A stretch of 14,601 nt of DNA from an uncultured Clostridium sp. (GTDB lineage: Bacteria; Bacillota; Clostridia; Peptostreptococcales; Peptostreptococcaceae). Position numbers and translations under genes: made by a program. Positions 1 to 6,035 of the stretch are shown piece by piece. The stretch covers positions 1 to 14,601 of the forward strand of contig UQCY01000036.1 in assembly GCA_900539645.1 (NCBI GenBank), read 5' to 3'. Every line of letters starts with the position of its first letter. Positions within the stretch are counted from its first letter, which is position 1. Below the pieces are notes generated by a model. It worked only from the letters and a program-made list of their open reading frames with translations, was not told the origin of the DNA and ran no database searches.

Positions 1-48
1 GCCTTTTATGGACTTTCACCACAGATTAATAGCATGCCCGTCATACTA

Positions 49-87
49 AAAAAGGAACCCTCAAGTAAAACTTGGGTGTTCCTTTTT
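49..87 (-). terminator. Rho-independent terminator downstream of the ocd-family gene and its remnant
   Basis: Two 18-base arms (49-66 and 70-87) pair around an AAA loop with one mismatch and one G-U pair. On the - strand the stem runs into a stretch of six T, so it can end transcription coming from the cyclodeaminase gene. It also ends in five T on the + strand, so it may work in both directions. Confidence 0.8.
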
Positions 88-91
88 ACGT

Positions 92-181
92 CTATCTTCT
101 TAATTTTTTATTAATATATCCTTCAACATCAAATTCTTCAAATTCTAATGTTTTCTTAAGATATAGTGGATGATGTGGAGC
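92..181 (-). pseudogene. 29-codon C-terminal remnant of an unidentified gene
   Basis: Read on the - strand, 181 to 92 gives an open stretch of 29 codons ending in TAG, immediately preceded by an in-frame TAA. It starts APHHPLYLKKTLEFEEFDVE and ends GYINKKLRR. The composition (alternating charged and hydrophobic residues, a basic tail) looks like the end of a real protein and not random AT-rich sequence, and it sits directly before a strong terminator, as a true 3' gene end would. There is no start codon or ribosome binding site. It lies 18 bases after the cyclodeaminase stop and happens to be in the same frame. I infer a gene reduced by deletion to its last codons; the parent family is not recognised. 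Confidence 0.45.
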
Positions 182-199
182 TTAATTAATAATTATGTA

Positions 200-1190
200 T
201 TATTCCCAGTTTGTTCCTATATTTTTTTCTATAGCTCTATCGTAAATCATCTGAGCTGTTACAACATCCTGTACTCCGATTCCTACGCTCTTGAATATTA
301 TTATTTCGTCATCTGATTCTCTTCCAGGTATTTTTCCACTTACAACATCGCCTAATTCTTTATTTAAGTCATTTTCTTTTGATATTATTCCTTTTTTAAG
401 AGGAGTTATTATACATCCTGCTTCTTCTAGTACTGCATCTACTGAATCACAGAATATTTTAGAAGCTCTTTTTATACTAACTTCATCTATTTCGTGCATA
501 TTAGGCATATATGAACCAACACCACTTATCAAAGCTCCTTCTTTTACAAGATTACCATCTATAACTGGAACTTCTGATGTAGTTGCTAATACTATAACAT
601 CTGCATCTTTTATCGCATCATCTGAAGAATCTGCAGCAACTATTTTTGCTCCATAAGAAGCTAATTCTTTTGACATATCTTCAGCAAATTTTTCTCTTTT
701 TTCTTTATTTCTGCTAAACACTCTAACTTCTTCAAGTTCTCTAGCTGCAAGCATAGCCTCTAACTGAGCTGGTGCCTGTCCACCTGTACCTATTAATGCA
801 CCAACTTTTGCATCTTTTCTAGCAAGAAGATCAACTGCTGCACCTGAAGCCGCACCTGTTCTAACCCGAGTTATATATGTTCCATCCATTACAGATATAA
901 CCTCACCTGTAGTTGCGTCCATTAATATAACTGTCGCTGGAACAACTGGTTTTCCTTTTTCAGCATTTCCAGGGAATACAGATACTATTTTTATTCCTGC
1001 ACAATCTAATGATTTTACGTATCCTGGCATGAATAACATGCTTTCTCCTTCTCTTATTGTTCCTAAATTTGTTCTTATTGGAACTACAGCATCTTTTTCA
1101 CTGAATGCCTGATACGCTTTTTTATCAGCTTCTATTGCATCTTTCATTGTAAATACTTTTTTTATGTCTGATTTGTTAAGTAGTAGCATT
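200..1190 (-). CDS. Ornithine cyclodeaminase / mu-crystallin family protein
   Basis: A cytoplasmic NAD(P)-dependent enzyme of the OCD/mu-crystallin fold. Members deaminate ornithine to proline, or act as alanine dehydrogenase or imine reductase, and the exact substrate cannot be read from the sequence. Visible features (numbered from the upstream Met at 1198): the substrate-side segment AGIKIVSVFPGN (67-78), RVRTGAASG (111-119), the Rossmann dinucleotide loop GTGGQA (137-142), and a late GVGSYMPNMHEID motif. Length is normal for the family. An open frame begins at 1198, but a GGGGG run directly abuts that ATG (1199-1203). The next in-frame ATG at 1190 has the same G-run 8 bases upstream, so I place the start at 1190 (329 aa, beginning MLLLNKSD). 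It is monocistronic apart from the downstream gene remnant, with its own -10 box upstream. Confidence 0.88.
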
Positions 1191-1244
1191 TTAAACATCC
1201 CCCAACTTTTAATTTTTAGAAATTTTATTTTCTTTGTTAAGTCT

Positions 1245-1250
1245 ATTATA
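1245..1250 (-). promoter_or_regulatory. -10 box of the cyclodeaminase gene promoter
   Basis: A perfect TATAAT on the - strand, 55 bases upstream of the preferred start codon. No good -35 sequence is visible at 16-18 bases; only a T-rich run from the preceding terminator lies there. Assigned on the -10 match and its position between a terminator and a gene start. Confidence 0.45.
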
Positions 1251-1271
1251 CTTGTTTCGTGAATAAAAAAA

Positions 1272-1294
1272 CAGAGAGAAAAATTTTCTCTCTG
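1272..1294 (-). terminator. Terminator of the DUF4118-GAF gene
   Basis: A perfect 11-base inverted repeat (CAGAGAGAAAA at 1272-1282, its complement at 1284-1294) lies 8 bases after the stop of the DUF4118-GAF gene. It is followed on the - strand by a run of six T. Confidence 0.85.
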
Positions 1295-1302
1295 CTTTAT
1301 AT

Positions 1303-2343
1303 CTAATTCTCATCATTTACCTTATTTACTGTGCTATTGTCATACAAGAAATCATCAAGAGTAGCATAATCACTTCCTGTAATTCTATTAATCTTCTGAA
1401 CAAGTTTTTCCCCTTCTCCTTCGATAATAGCACGATGTCTTCTTGCATAAATATTTTCTCTTTCAAGAGCAATTGCAGTTTGTTCTGCTACAACCTTGAT
1501 AATTTTCTTTTCCTCATCAGAAAGAATTTCTCTCTTATAGCATGCAACACCGATAACACCAAGAGTCAAGTAATTTCCTTTTATTGGAACATAATATGCA
1601 TTACTTCCTTCTTCCTTTATACCTGTTTTTTGATATGTAGAAGGATTTACTTTTACACCTACTCCTTTAGTCTTACCAGTTCTAAAACATTCTTTTATAA
1701 TTTCTCTTTCTTTTACTAATTTGAATAAATTTTCGCTTCCGTTATTATTGCATATATACACATGAGGCTCCATAAGGTTTCTTCTCTCATCTGCTATTGT
1801 TATTAATATTGTCTTTCCAAGTATGTTTACAAGGTTTTCTCCACAGTTTTCAACAACTTGTTCTCTATCTCTAGCTTTTAAGAACGATCCATCTGTACGA
1901 TACAGCATCTCCATTTTCTTAGCTTGCATTTTTTCAGCCTCGACCTTCTTTTTAAGCTTAGATGTTATACCTGCAGCTAGCAAAGAAACTCCAACCATAA
2001 CGGCAAAAGAAAGTGTATACATCTTTTGTTCTACAGCAAATGTATAACGAGGGTTTATAAAGAAAAAGTTATATATAAACATTGATGATACCGAAGCTAT
2101 TGTTCCAAAAATATATCCTTCTGTAAATCTAGCAGTTAATACAGCAGCAAGTACATAAAGTACAACTATACTTGTATTGTCCATTCTACTATTTTCAAAG
2201 AGTAATGCTAGACACGTTATACCAGCCAATACTGATACTAATCTTATCCCATTGCCAAATAGGTATGATTTCAGATGTATTTCTTCTTCATTATGATGAT
2301 ACAATTTAGCTTTTCTATCTTTGTAAAAATTTCTTTCTATCAC
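1303..2343 (-). CDS. KdpD-like DUF4118-GAF membrane sensor lacking a kinase
   Basis: Probably a membrane-anchored signalling or regulatory protein. Residues 34-128 hold four hydrophobic segments with the hallmark FIYNFFFINPRYTF (89-102) of the DUF4118 domain found in the KdpD sensor kinase. A short basic, helical linker (129-160) follows, then a GAF-like domain (about 160-298, ending EQTAIALEREN). In KdpD the GAF domain is followed by a histidine-kinase H-box and ATPase domain; here the chain stops after about 45 more residues, with no H-box and no N/G boxes. The N-terminal universal-stress-like domain of KdpD is also missing. The start codon is GTG at 2343-2341, supported by a GGGAGG site (2351-2356) seven bases upstream. 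No kdpABC or response regulator is nearby. A ligand or ion sensor acting through a partner is inference. Confidence 0.8.
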   Translation of the reverse strand: MIERNFYKDRKAKLYHHNEEEIHLKSYLFGNGIRLVSVLAGITCLALLFENSRMDNTSIVVLYVLAAVLTARFTEGYIFGTIASVSSMFIYNFFFINPRYTFAVEQKMYTLSFAVMVGVSLLAAGITSKLKKKVEAEKMQAKKMEMLYRTDGSFLKARDREQVVENCGENLVNILGKTILITIADERRNLMEPHVYICNNNGSENLFKLVKEREIIKECFRTGKTKGVGVKVNPSTYQKTGIKEEGSNAYYVPIKGNYLTLGVIGVACYKREILSDEEKKIIKVVAEQTAIALERENIYARRHRAIIEGEGEKLVQKINRITGSDYATLDDFLYDNSTVNKVNDEN

Positions 2344-2377
2344 TGTTTATCCTCCCTTCTCATTTTCTAATATCAGA

Positions 2378-2388
2378 ATTATATTATA
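2378..2388 (-). promoter_or_regulatory. Possible -10 region of the DUF4118-GAF gene
   Basis: Two overlapping TATAAT matches on the - strand (2378-2383 and 2383-2388) lie 35-45 bases upstream of the GTG start. No convincing -35 is seen, and there is no clear terminator after the upstream thrE genes, so read-through from them is also possible. Confidence 0.35.
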
Positions 2389-2461
2389 TACCCTTCGCAT
2401 ACATTAATCTAGTTATTTTTAGGTTAATTTAGTATATTTGACGTATAAATTTTATATTCCT

Positions 2462-2938
2462 CTATATATTTTTCTTCTTTAATGTTATATTGAATTTTTT
2501 TAAGAATTTAGCAAGGTGGAAGTTTTTAAATATAGATGTAACAAACACCAATGAAAGTGCCAATGCTCCAGCAGATGCCAGGGTTTCTGTCATAACATTT
2601 CCTGCTGTAACATAGTGCTCAAGTATAAATTCATATATTGAACGATACACACCAAATCCCGGCACAAGCACGATTAATGCACAGGCACTAAGTATTGTAG
2701 CCGGAATCATATACACCCTTGCACAGATTTCACAGTATACACTAAATGATATACCTGCCGCAAAAAAAGCAGCCCCAGGTGCAAATCCCATATATATAGA
2801 AGTTATTTTATATACAAACCAACCTATAGCTCCACCTACACCAGCTACTCTAAGGGTTCTACCTTTTATATTGAATAAAATTCCAAACCCTACAGCTACA
2901 CCGTATGCAGCTACAGTTTCAATTAATATCCTTATCAT
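2462..2938 (-). CDS. ThrE-type threonine/serine exporter, C-terminal-half subunit (ThrE_2/DUF3815)
   Basis: A small hydrophobic protein of 158 aa with about four to five membrane segments, matching the second half of the ThrE amino-acid exporter. The signature is PATILSACALIVLVPGFGVYR (positions 79-99, a helix-breaking PG followed by Y-R). It ends in a basic tail (KKFNITLKKKNI). Its ATG directly abuts the TAA of the upstream gene (TAAATG), so the two are almost certainly translationally coupled and encode the two halves of one exporter. In the family the pair together equals one full-length ThrE. The substrate (threonine, serine or another small metabolite) is inferred from family membership only. 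Confidence 0.88.
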   Translation of the reverse strand: MIRILIETVAAYGVAVGFGILFNIKGRTLRVAGVGGAIGWFVYKITSIYMGFAPGAAFFAAGISFSVYCEICARVYMIPATILSACALIVLVPGFGVYRSIYEFILEHYVTAGNVMTETLASAGALALSLVFVTSIFKNFHLAKFLKKFNITLKKKNI

Positions 2939-3715
2939 TTAAAAGAATCCCCCTCTCAAGTACCAGTTTAGGACTAATGCCATTCCAACTGCAATTGATG
3001 TACCTATAAATACAACCTCAGATAATTTTGCTGTACCTGCAACTAACTGCCCATCCAATATATCCCTTATCGCATTTGTAAGTGCAAAACCAGGAACTAG
3101 AAGCATTATAACCCCTGCTATTATGTAGTCCATAGTTTTTAAAACTCCGCCCTCTACACATATAACAGATGCCATAGCAATAAAAGCAGCACAAATTATA
3201 TTTACAAAGAATTCGTTAAGACTCTTATTAGATAAATATTCTTGTAAAATCTTTGTAACCATTCCAACTAAAAACGACATTATAAAATCTATTTCTCCAC
3301 CACCAAATAAGATAGAGAAACAAGATGTCACAAGTCCTGCCCCAAGTATTGTTATTGTATGGGAGTAACTTTCTTTTTTGCAAATCTCTTCTAATCTCTC
3401 TTCACATTCATCTATACTTAGATTTTCATATGCTATATTTCTAGACAATGCGTTTATTTTTTTCATCATATTCAAATCTGTAGATCTCTCGTTTATCCTT
3501 TTAACAACTGAATAAACTTTTTTATTCTTATACACCGATAATAATAATGTAGTCGGCGTTGCAAATACTTCGGCATTATCTATCCCAAATGCCATACATA
3601 GTCTTTGAATTGTATCCTCTACTCTATATATTTCACCGCCACATTTCAGCATATTTCTCCCAGCCTCAGCAGCAAAGTTGAGGATTCTGTCTATATCCTC
3701 AAAATCTCTCTCCAT
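2939..3715 (-). CDS. ThrE-type threonine/serine exporter, N-terminal-half subunit (DUF1212)
   Basis: A membrane transporter half of 258 aa. A soluble N-terminal part carries the GGEIYRVEDTI motif (26-36) typical of ThrE, and there are about five membrane segments from residue 118 on. The strongly conserved LVPGFALTNAIRDILDGQL (206-224) follows. In ThrE-family proteins this domain combines with a ThrE_2 domain to export threonine or serine using the proton motive force. Here the second domain is the next gene, with no gap. A GGAGGG site (3722-3727) lies 6 bases before the ATG, and a TATAAT box about 90 bases upstream may be the promoter. Confidence 0.9.
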   Translation of the reverse strand: MERDFEDIDRILNFAAEAGRNMLKCGGEIYRVEDTIQRLCMAFGIDNAEVFATPTTLLLSVYKNKKVYSVVKRINERSTDLNMMKKINALSRNIAYENLSIDECEERLEEICKKESYSHTITILGAGLVTSCFSILFGGGEIDFIMSFLVGMVTKILQEYLSNKSLNEFFVNIICAAFIAMASVICVEGGVLKTMDYIIAGVIMLLVPGFALTNAIRDILDGQLVAGTAKLSEVVFIGTSIAVGMALVLNWYLRGGFF

Positions 3716-3803
3716 TTTTTTCCCTCCTTTATTTACTTTTTTTACACAACTTTAAACAATAAATTTATCTTTATTGAATAATTTCTTTTAACAACTCTAG
3801 ACA

Positions 3804-3809
3804 ATTATA
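3804..3809 (-). promoter_or_regulatory. -10 box for the thrE pair
   Basis: A perfect TATAAT on the - strand, about 90 bases upstream of the first thrE start. The -35 region is weak, so the call rests on the -10 box and its location. Confidence 0.4.
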
Positions 3810-3953
3810 CAACATTTATCACTACAATTCGGCATAAATTATACATTTCTATAGATTACATATTTAGCTATAGTTTTTGGTTATAGTTTCAGAAAATTAT
3901 TCACTCAAAAATTTTATTTTTGTGTAAAATCAACAGTTACAAGACTTTTTCTA

Positions 3954-3962
3954 TGATATAAT
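3954..3962 (+). promoter_or_regulatory. Extended -10 promoter of the carbon-nitrogen hydrolase gene
   Basis: TGATATAAT is a full extended -10 (TGnTATAAT), which compensates for the poor -35. Transcription would start near 3969, giving a leader of about 54 bases that ends in a perfect AAAGGAGGT site (4010-4018). Confidence 0.6.
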
Positions 3963-4022
3963 ACAGATAATATATAAATTTCAAAAATTCAAAAATATTT
4001 TACTCTTTTAAAGGAGGTAAAA

Positions 4023-4838
4023 ATGAAAATAGCAGTTTGCCAAATGAAAGTTTGTGATGATAAAGATAAAAATATATCTCACGCATTGGAGATGATAGAT
4101 GAAGCCGCTAACAATGGTGCTGAAATTATAGTCTTACCAGAGATGTTTAACTGCCCTTATGAAAATAGTTACTTTCCAGTATTCGCTGAAGAATATCCAG
4201 GAAAAACTACTGAAGCTTTAAGTAGTGCAGCAAAGAAAAATTCTATCTACTTAGTAGGTGGAAGTATTCCCGAACTAGAAAATGGGAATATCTACAATAC
4301 TTCATTCGTATTTGATAGAAAAGGGGAACTTATTGGAAAACACCAAAAGATGCATCTATTTGATATAGATGTAGAAGGTGGGGTTTCTTTTAAAGAGTCT
4401 GATACACTTTCTTCCGGACATAATGTTACTATTGTCGATACAGAGTTCGGAAAAATAGGTGTGGCTATTTGCTATGATATAAGATTTCCCGAACTTTCTC
4501 GTTTGATGGCTTTGGAAGGTGCCGAACTTATTATCCTTCCTGCAGCATTTAATATGACTACTGGACCTGCACATTGGGAGCTATCAATTAGAATGAGAGC
4601 ACTTGATAATCAGGTTTATTTTGTAGGAGCTGCACCTGCTAGAGATGAATCAGCATCTTATGTAGCTTTTGGAAACTCTAGGGTTTCAGACCCTTGGGGT
4701 AATATAATTGCTGCTGCAGATGAAAACGAATGCATACTATATGCAGATATTGACAAGGAATATACTAAAAAAGTAAGAAATGAACTTCCACTGTTAAAAC
4801 ACAGAAGAACAGATTTATATTCTGTGAACTTTTTTTAA
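4023..4838 (+). CDS. Carbon-nitrogen hydrolase, omega-amidase (Nit2)-like
   Basis: A nitrilase-superfamily amidase acting in the cytoplasm. The Glu-Lys-Cys triad is complete: E40 (in IIVLPEMFN), K109 (in HQKMHLFDIDVEGG) and C150 (in GVAICYDIRFPEL). The HLFDIDVEGG and F.ES..L..G pattern and the 271-residue length match the Nit2/YafV group, which hydrolyses alpha-ketoglutaramate or ketosuccinamate to the keto acid and ammonia after glutamine transamination. Other amide substrates cannot be excluded. An ideal ribosome binding site (AAAGGAGGT) sits 4 bases before the ATG. It is a single-gene unit with an extended -10 promoter upstream and an A/T stem terminator that overlaps its stop codon. Confidence 0.92.
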   Translation: MKIAVCQMKVCDDKDKNISHALEMIDEAANNGAEIIVLPEMFNCPYENSYFPVFAEEYPGKTTEALSSAAKKNSIYLVGGSIPELENGNIYNTSFVFDRKGELIGKHQKMHLFDIDVEGGVSFKESDTLSSGHNVTIVDTEFGKIGVAICYDIRFPELSRLMALEGAELIILPAAFNMTTGPAHWELSIRMRALDNQVYFVGAAPARDESASYVAFGNSRVSDPWGNIIAAADENECILYADIDKEYTKKVRNELPLLKHRRTDLYSVNFF

Positions 4839-4858
4839 TTTTTTTTAAAAAAAGTTCA
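4825..4858 (+). terminator. Terminator of the carbon-nitrogen hydrolase gene
   Basis: A 12-base perfect stem (TGAACTTTTTTT at 4825-4836 with its complement at 4847-4858) is followed by ACTTTTT. The left arm includes the last codons and stop of the gene. The right arm overlaps the upstream part of the purC promoter, so the two units are packed back to back. Confidence 0.6.
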
Positions 4859-4884
4859 ACTTTTTGACTATTTTGTGTTATAAT
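4855..4884 (+). promoter_or_regulatory. purC promoter with extended -10
   Basis: TGTTATAAT (4876-4884) is an extended -10. A weak TTCAAC (4855-4860) lies 18 bases upstream of the hexamer as a possible -35. The predicted start near 4891 gives a leader of about 95 bases. Confidence 0.6.
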
Positions 4885-4897
4885 AGATTTTGCAAAA

Positions 4898-4935
4898 GGG
4901 AAAAACACCCTCAAAATCCGAACGCTTTTCGGATT
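4898..4935 (+). other. Leader of purC with two small hairpins
   Basis: A GGG/CCC mini-hairpin (4898-4910) is followed by an 8-bp perfect stem (AATCCGAA at 4915-4922, complement at 4928-4935, five-base loop). No T-run follows, so it is not a terminator on the + strand. I do not see the conserved cores of the purine, ZTP/pfl or preQ1 riboswitches. Confidence 0.4.
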
Positions 4936-4985
4936 AAGTAAAAAAGACTATAATTAATTTTTATATATTCATTGGAGGAAAAGGC

Positions 4986-5663
4986 ATGAAAAAAGTATAC
5001 ACAGGTAAAACTAAAGACGTTTTTGAATTAGACAACGGTAATTTTGAATTATTATTCAAAGATGATTGTACTGGTAAAGATGGAGTATTCGATCCAGGTG
5101 AAAACTCAATAGGTTTAACAATAGAAGGTATAGGTAGAGAAAACTTAAAAACTTCTGTTCACTACTTTGAATTATTAAAAGAAGCAGGAATAAAAACTCA
5201 CTACGTTAGCGCTGACATAGAAAAATCAACTATGGAAGTATTACCAGCTAAAGTTTTCGGTAAAGGTGTAGAAGTTATATGCCGTTACAGAGCAGTAGGA
5301 AGCTTCATAAGAAGATACGGTGAATACATAGAAAACGGAGCTAAATTAGATGCTTACGTTGAAGTTACTTTAAAAGACGATGAAAGATGTGACCCATTAG
5401 TTACTTCTGAAGGATTAGAAGCTTTAGGAATAATGACTCAGGAACAGTTCGATCAGATGAAAGAAAGAACTAGAAAAATAACTGCAGTTGTTGCTAAAGA
5501 CTTAGAAGAAAAAGGATTAGAATTATACGACATAAAATTCGAATTCGGATTCTACAATGACGAAGTTATATTAATAGACGAAATAGCTTCAGGAAACATG
5601 AGAGTTTACAAAGACGGAGAAATAGTTGATCCAATGGACTTAACTAAAATGATATTAGCTTAA
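4986..5663 (+). CDS. purC: Phosphoribosylaminoimidazole-succinocarboxamide synthase (SAICAR synthetase)
   Basis: Catalyses the ATP-dependent joining of aspartate to CAIR to give SAICAR, in de novo purine synthesis in the cytosol. It begins [15 protein letters not shown], the usual ATP-binding start of PurC, and has [10 protein letters not shown] (24-33), [15 protein letters not shown] near the middle, and [19 protein letters not shown] near the end. The length of 225 aa is slightly short for the family. It appears to be the clostridial variant, with [12 protein letters not shown] in place of the more common C-terminal WD-containing tail. GGAGG (4974-4978) sits seven bases before the ATG. Unusually, it stands alone here: purE, purF and the rest of the pathway are not adjacent, and it has its own promoter, leader and terminator. 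Confidence 0.94.
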   Translation: MKKVYTGKTKDVFELDNGNFELLFKDDCTGKDGVFDPGENSIGLTIEGIGRENLKTSVHYFELLKEAGIKTHYVSADIEKSTMEVLPAKVFGKGVEVICRYRAVGSFIRRYGEYIENGAKLDAYVEVTLKDDERCDPLVTSEGLEALGIMTQEQFDQMKERTRKITAVVAKDLEEKGLELYDIKFEFGFYNDEVILIDEIASGNMRVYKDGEIVDPMDLTKMILA

Positions 5664-5678
5664 TTAATAGAAATATAT

Positions 5679-5711
5679 GACTGTTGCAAATTTTTGCAAC
5701 AGTCTTTTTTT
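5679..5711 (+). terminator. purC terminator
   Basis: A 12-bp perfect stem (GACTGTTGCAAA at 5679-5690, complement at 5693-5704) is followed by seven T. It is a textbook intrinsic terminator 15 bases after the purC stop. Confidence 0.95.
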
Positions 5712-5712
5712 A

Positions 5713-5718
5713 TATAAT
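5713..5718 (+). promoter_or_regulatory. -10 box upstream of the structured RNA candidate
   Basis: TATAAT lies two bases after the purC terminator T-run. Transcription would begin around 5725, just before the left end of the long inverted repeat. A TTGCAA that could act as -35 sits only 13 bases away, inside the terminator stem, so the -35 is uncertain. Confidence 0.4.
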
Positions 5719-5724
5719 CTGTTG

Positions 5725-5966
5725 TAAGTTTACTAGTTGTTAAGAGTGGATAAATCAAAATTTGTATGTTAATAACTCTCGGGGATTGAAGTCATAGACA
5801 AACTTCTCTCCAGGCTTCGACGTGCGTGTAAGCAAAGTATTTTGTTGTAATTAAAACCCACATCTGCAGATTGTCGAGTGCGTTTTGTCTATGACCTTCA
5901 ATCTACCAAGTTGGTTATTATTCCTATAAATTTTGATTTATTCCACTCTTTATAAGCTAGTAAAAT
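5725..5966 (+). ncRNA. Candidate structured non-coding RNA (long rod-like fold, possibly 6S RNA)
   Basis: A gene-free stretch whose two halves are imperfect inverted repeats. Paired blocks, outside in: TTTACTAG (5729-5736) with 5957-5964; a 22-base block 5742-5763 with 5928-5950 (one bulge); AATAAC (5771-5776) with 5914-5919; GATTGAAGTCATAGACAAA (5784-5802) with 5884-5903 (one bulge). TCGAC (5817-5821) pairs with 5873-5877 near the tip. On the 3' side of the central unpaired region a small hairpin, ACCA/TGGT (5905-5915), can form. A closing stem, central bubble with a 3'-side hairpin, and a long apical arm are the shape of 6S (SsrS) RNA, and about 210-242 nt is close to its size. The 5' end predicted from the -10 box coincides with the start of the stem. 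It is isolated by terminators on both sides. Alternatives are a foldback mobile element (MITE) or another RNA class. The strand is inferred from the promoter only. Confidence 0.45.
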
Positions 5967-5988
5967 CTCAAAAAGATTAATAATAAAA

Positions 5989-6018
5989 GGACTGCTTGCA
6001 AAATCTTGCTAACAGTCC
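5989..6018 (-). terminator. Terminator of the type IIL restriction-modification gene
   Basis: GGACTG (5989-5994) pairs with CAGTCC (6013-6018), with a partly paired inner TTGCAA/TTGC segment. On the - strand it ends in TTTTATTATT, 18 bases after the stop codon. Confidence 0.75.
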
Positions 6019-6035
6019 ATATATTTTCTATTAAT

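Larger units (their letters stand above)
3716..4022. other. Divergent intergenic region between thrE pair and nitrilase-family gene
   Basis: These 307 bases are very AT-rich and hold no open frame I can support. They contain promoter elements for both flanking genes (3804-3809 on the - strand, 3954-3962 on the + strand). The middle has a short repeated TATAGTTT but no structure or palindrome that I would call an operator. Confidence 0.7.

Noticed and set aside
1..49. Fifteen codons on the + strand ending in TAA just before the terminator, as the end of a transposase
   Set aside because: The frame is too short to judge, and two other frames are also open; no recognisable transposase motif.
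2438..2443. TTGACG on the + strand followed by TATAAA as a promoter
   Set aside because: It would fire antisense into the thrE genes with wrong spacing, and no gene follows on that strand.
4864..4884. TTGACT and TATAAT before purC as a -35/-10 pair
   Set aside because: The spacing is only 9 bases, too short for a sigma-A promoter. The extended -10 explains the start better.
4898..4935. A purine, ZTP or preQ1 riboswitch before purC
   Set aside because: The conserved cores of these riboswitches are not visible and there is no expression platform; kept only as an undefined leader structure.
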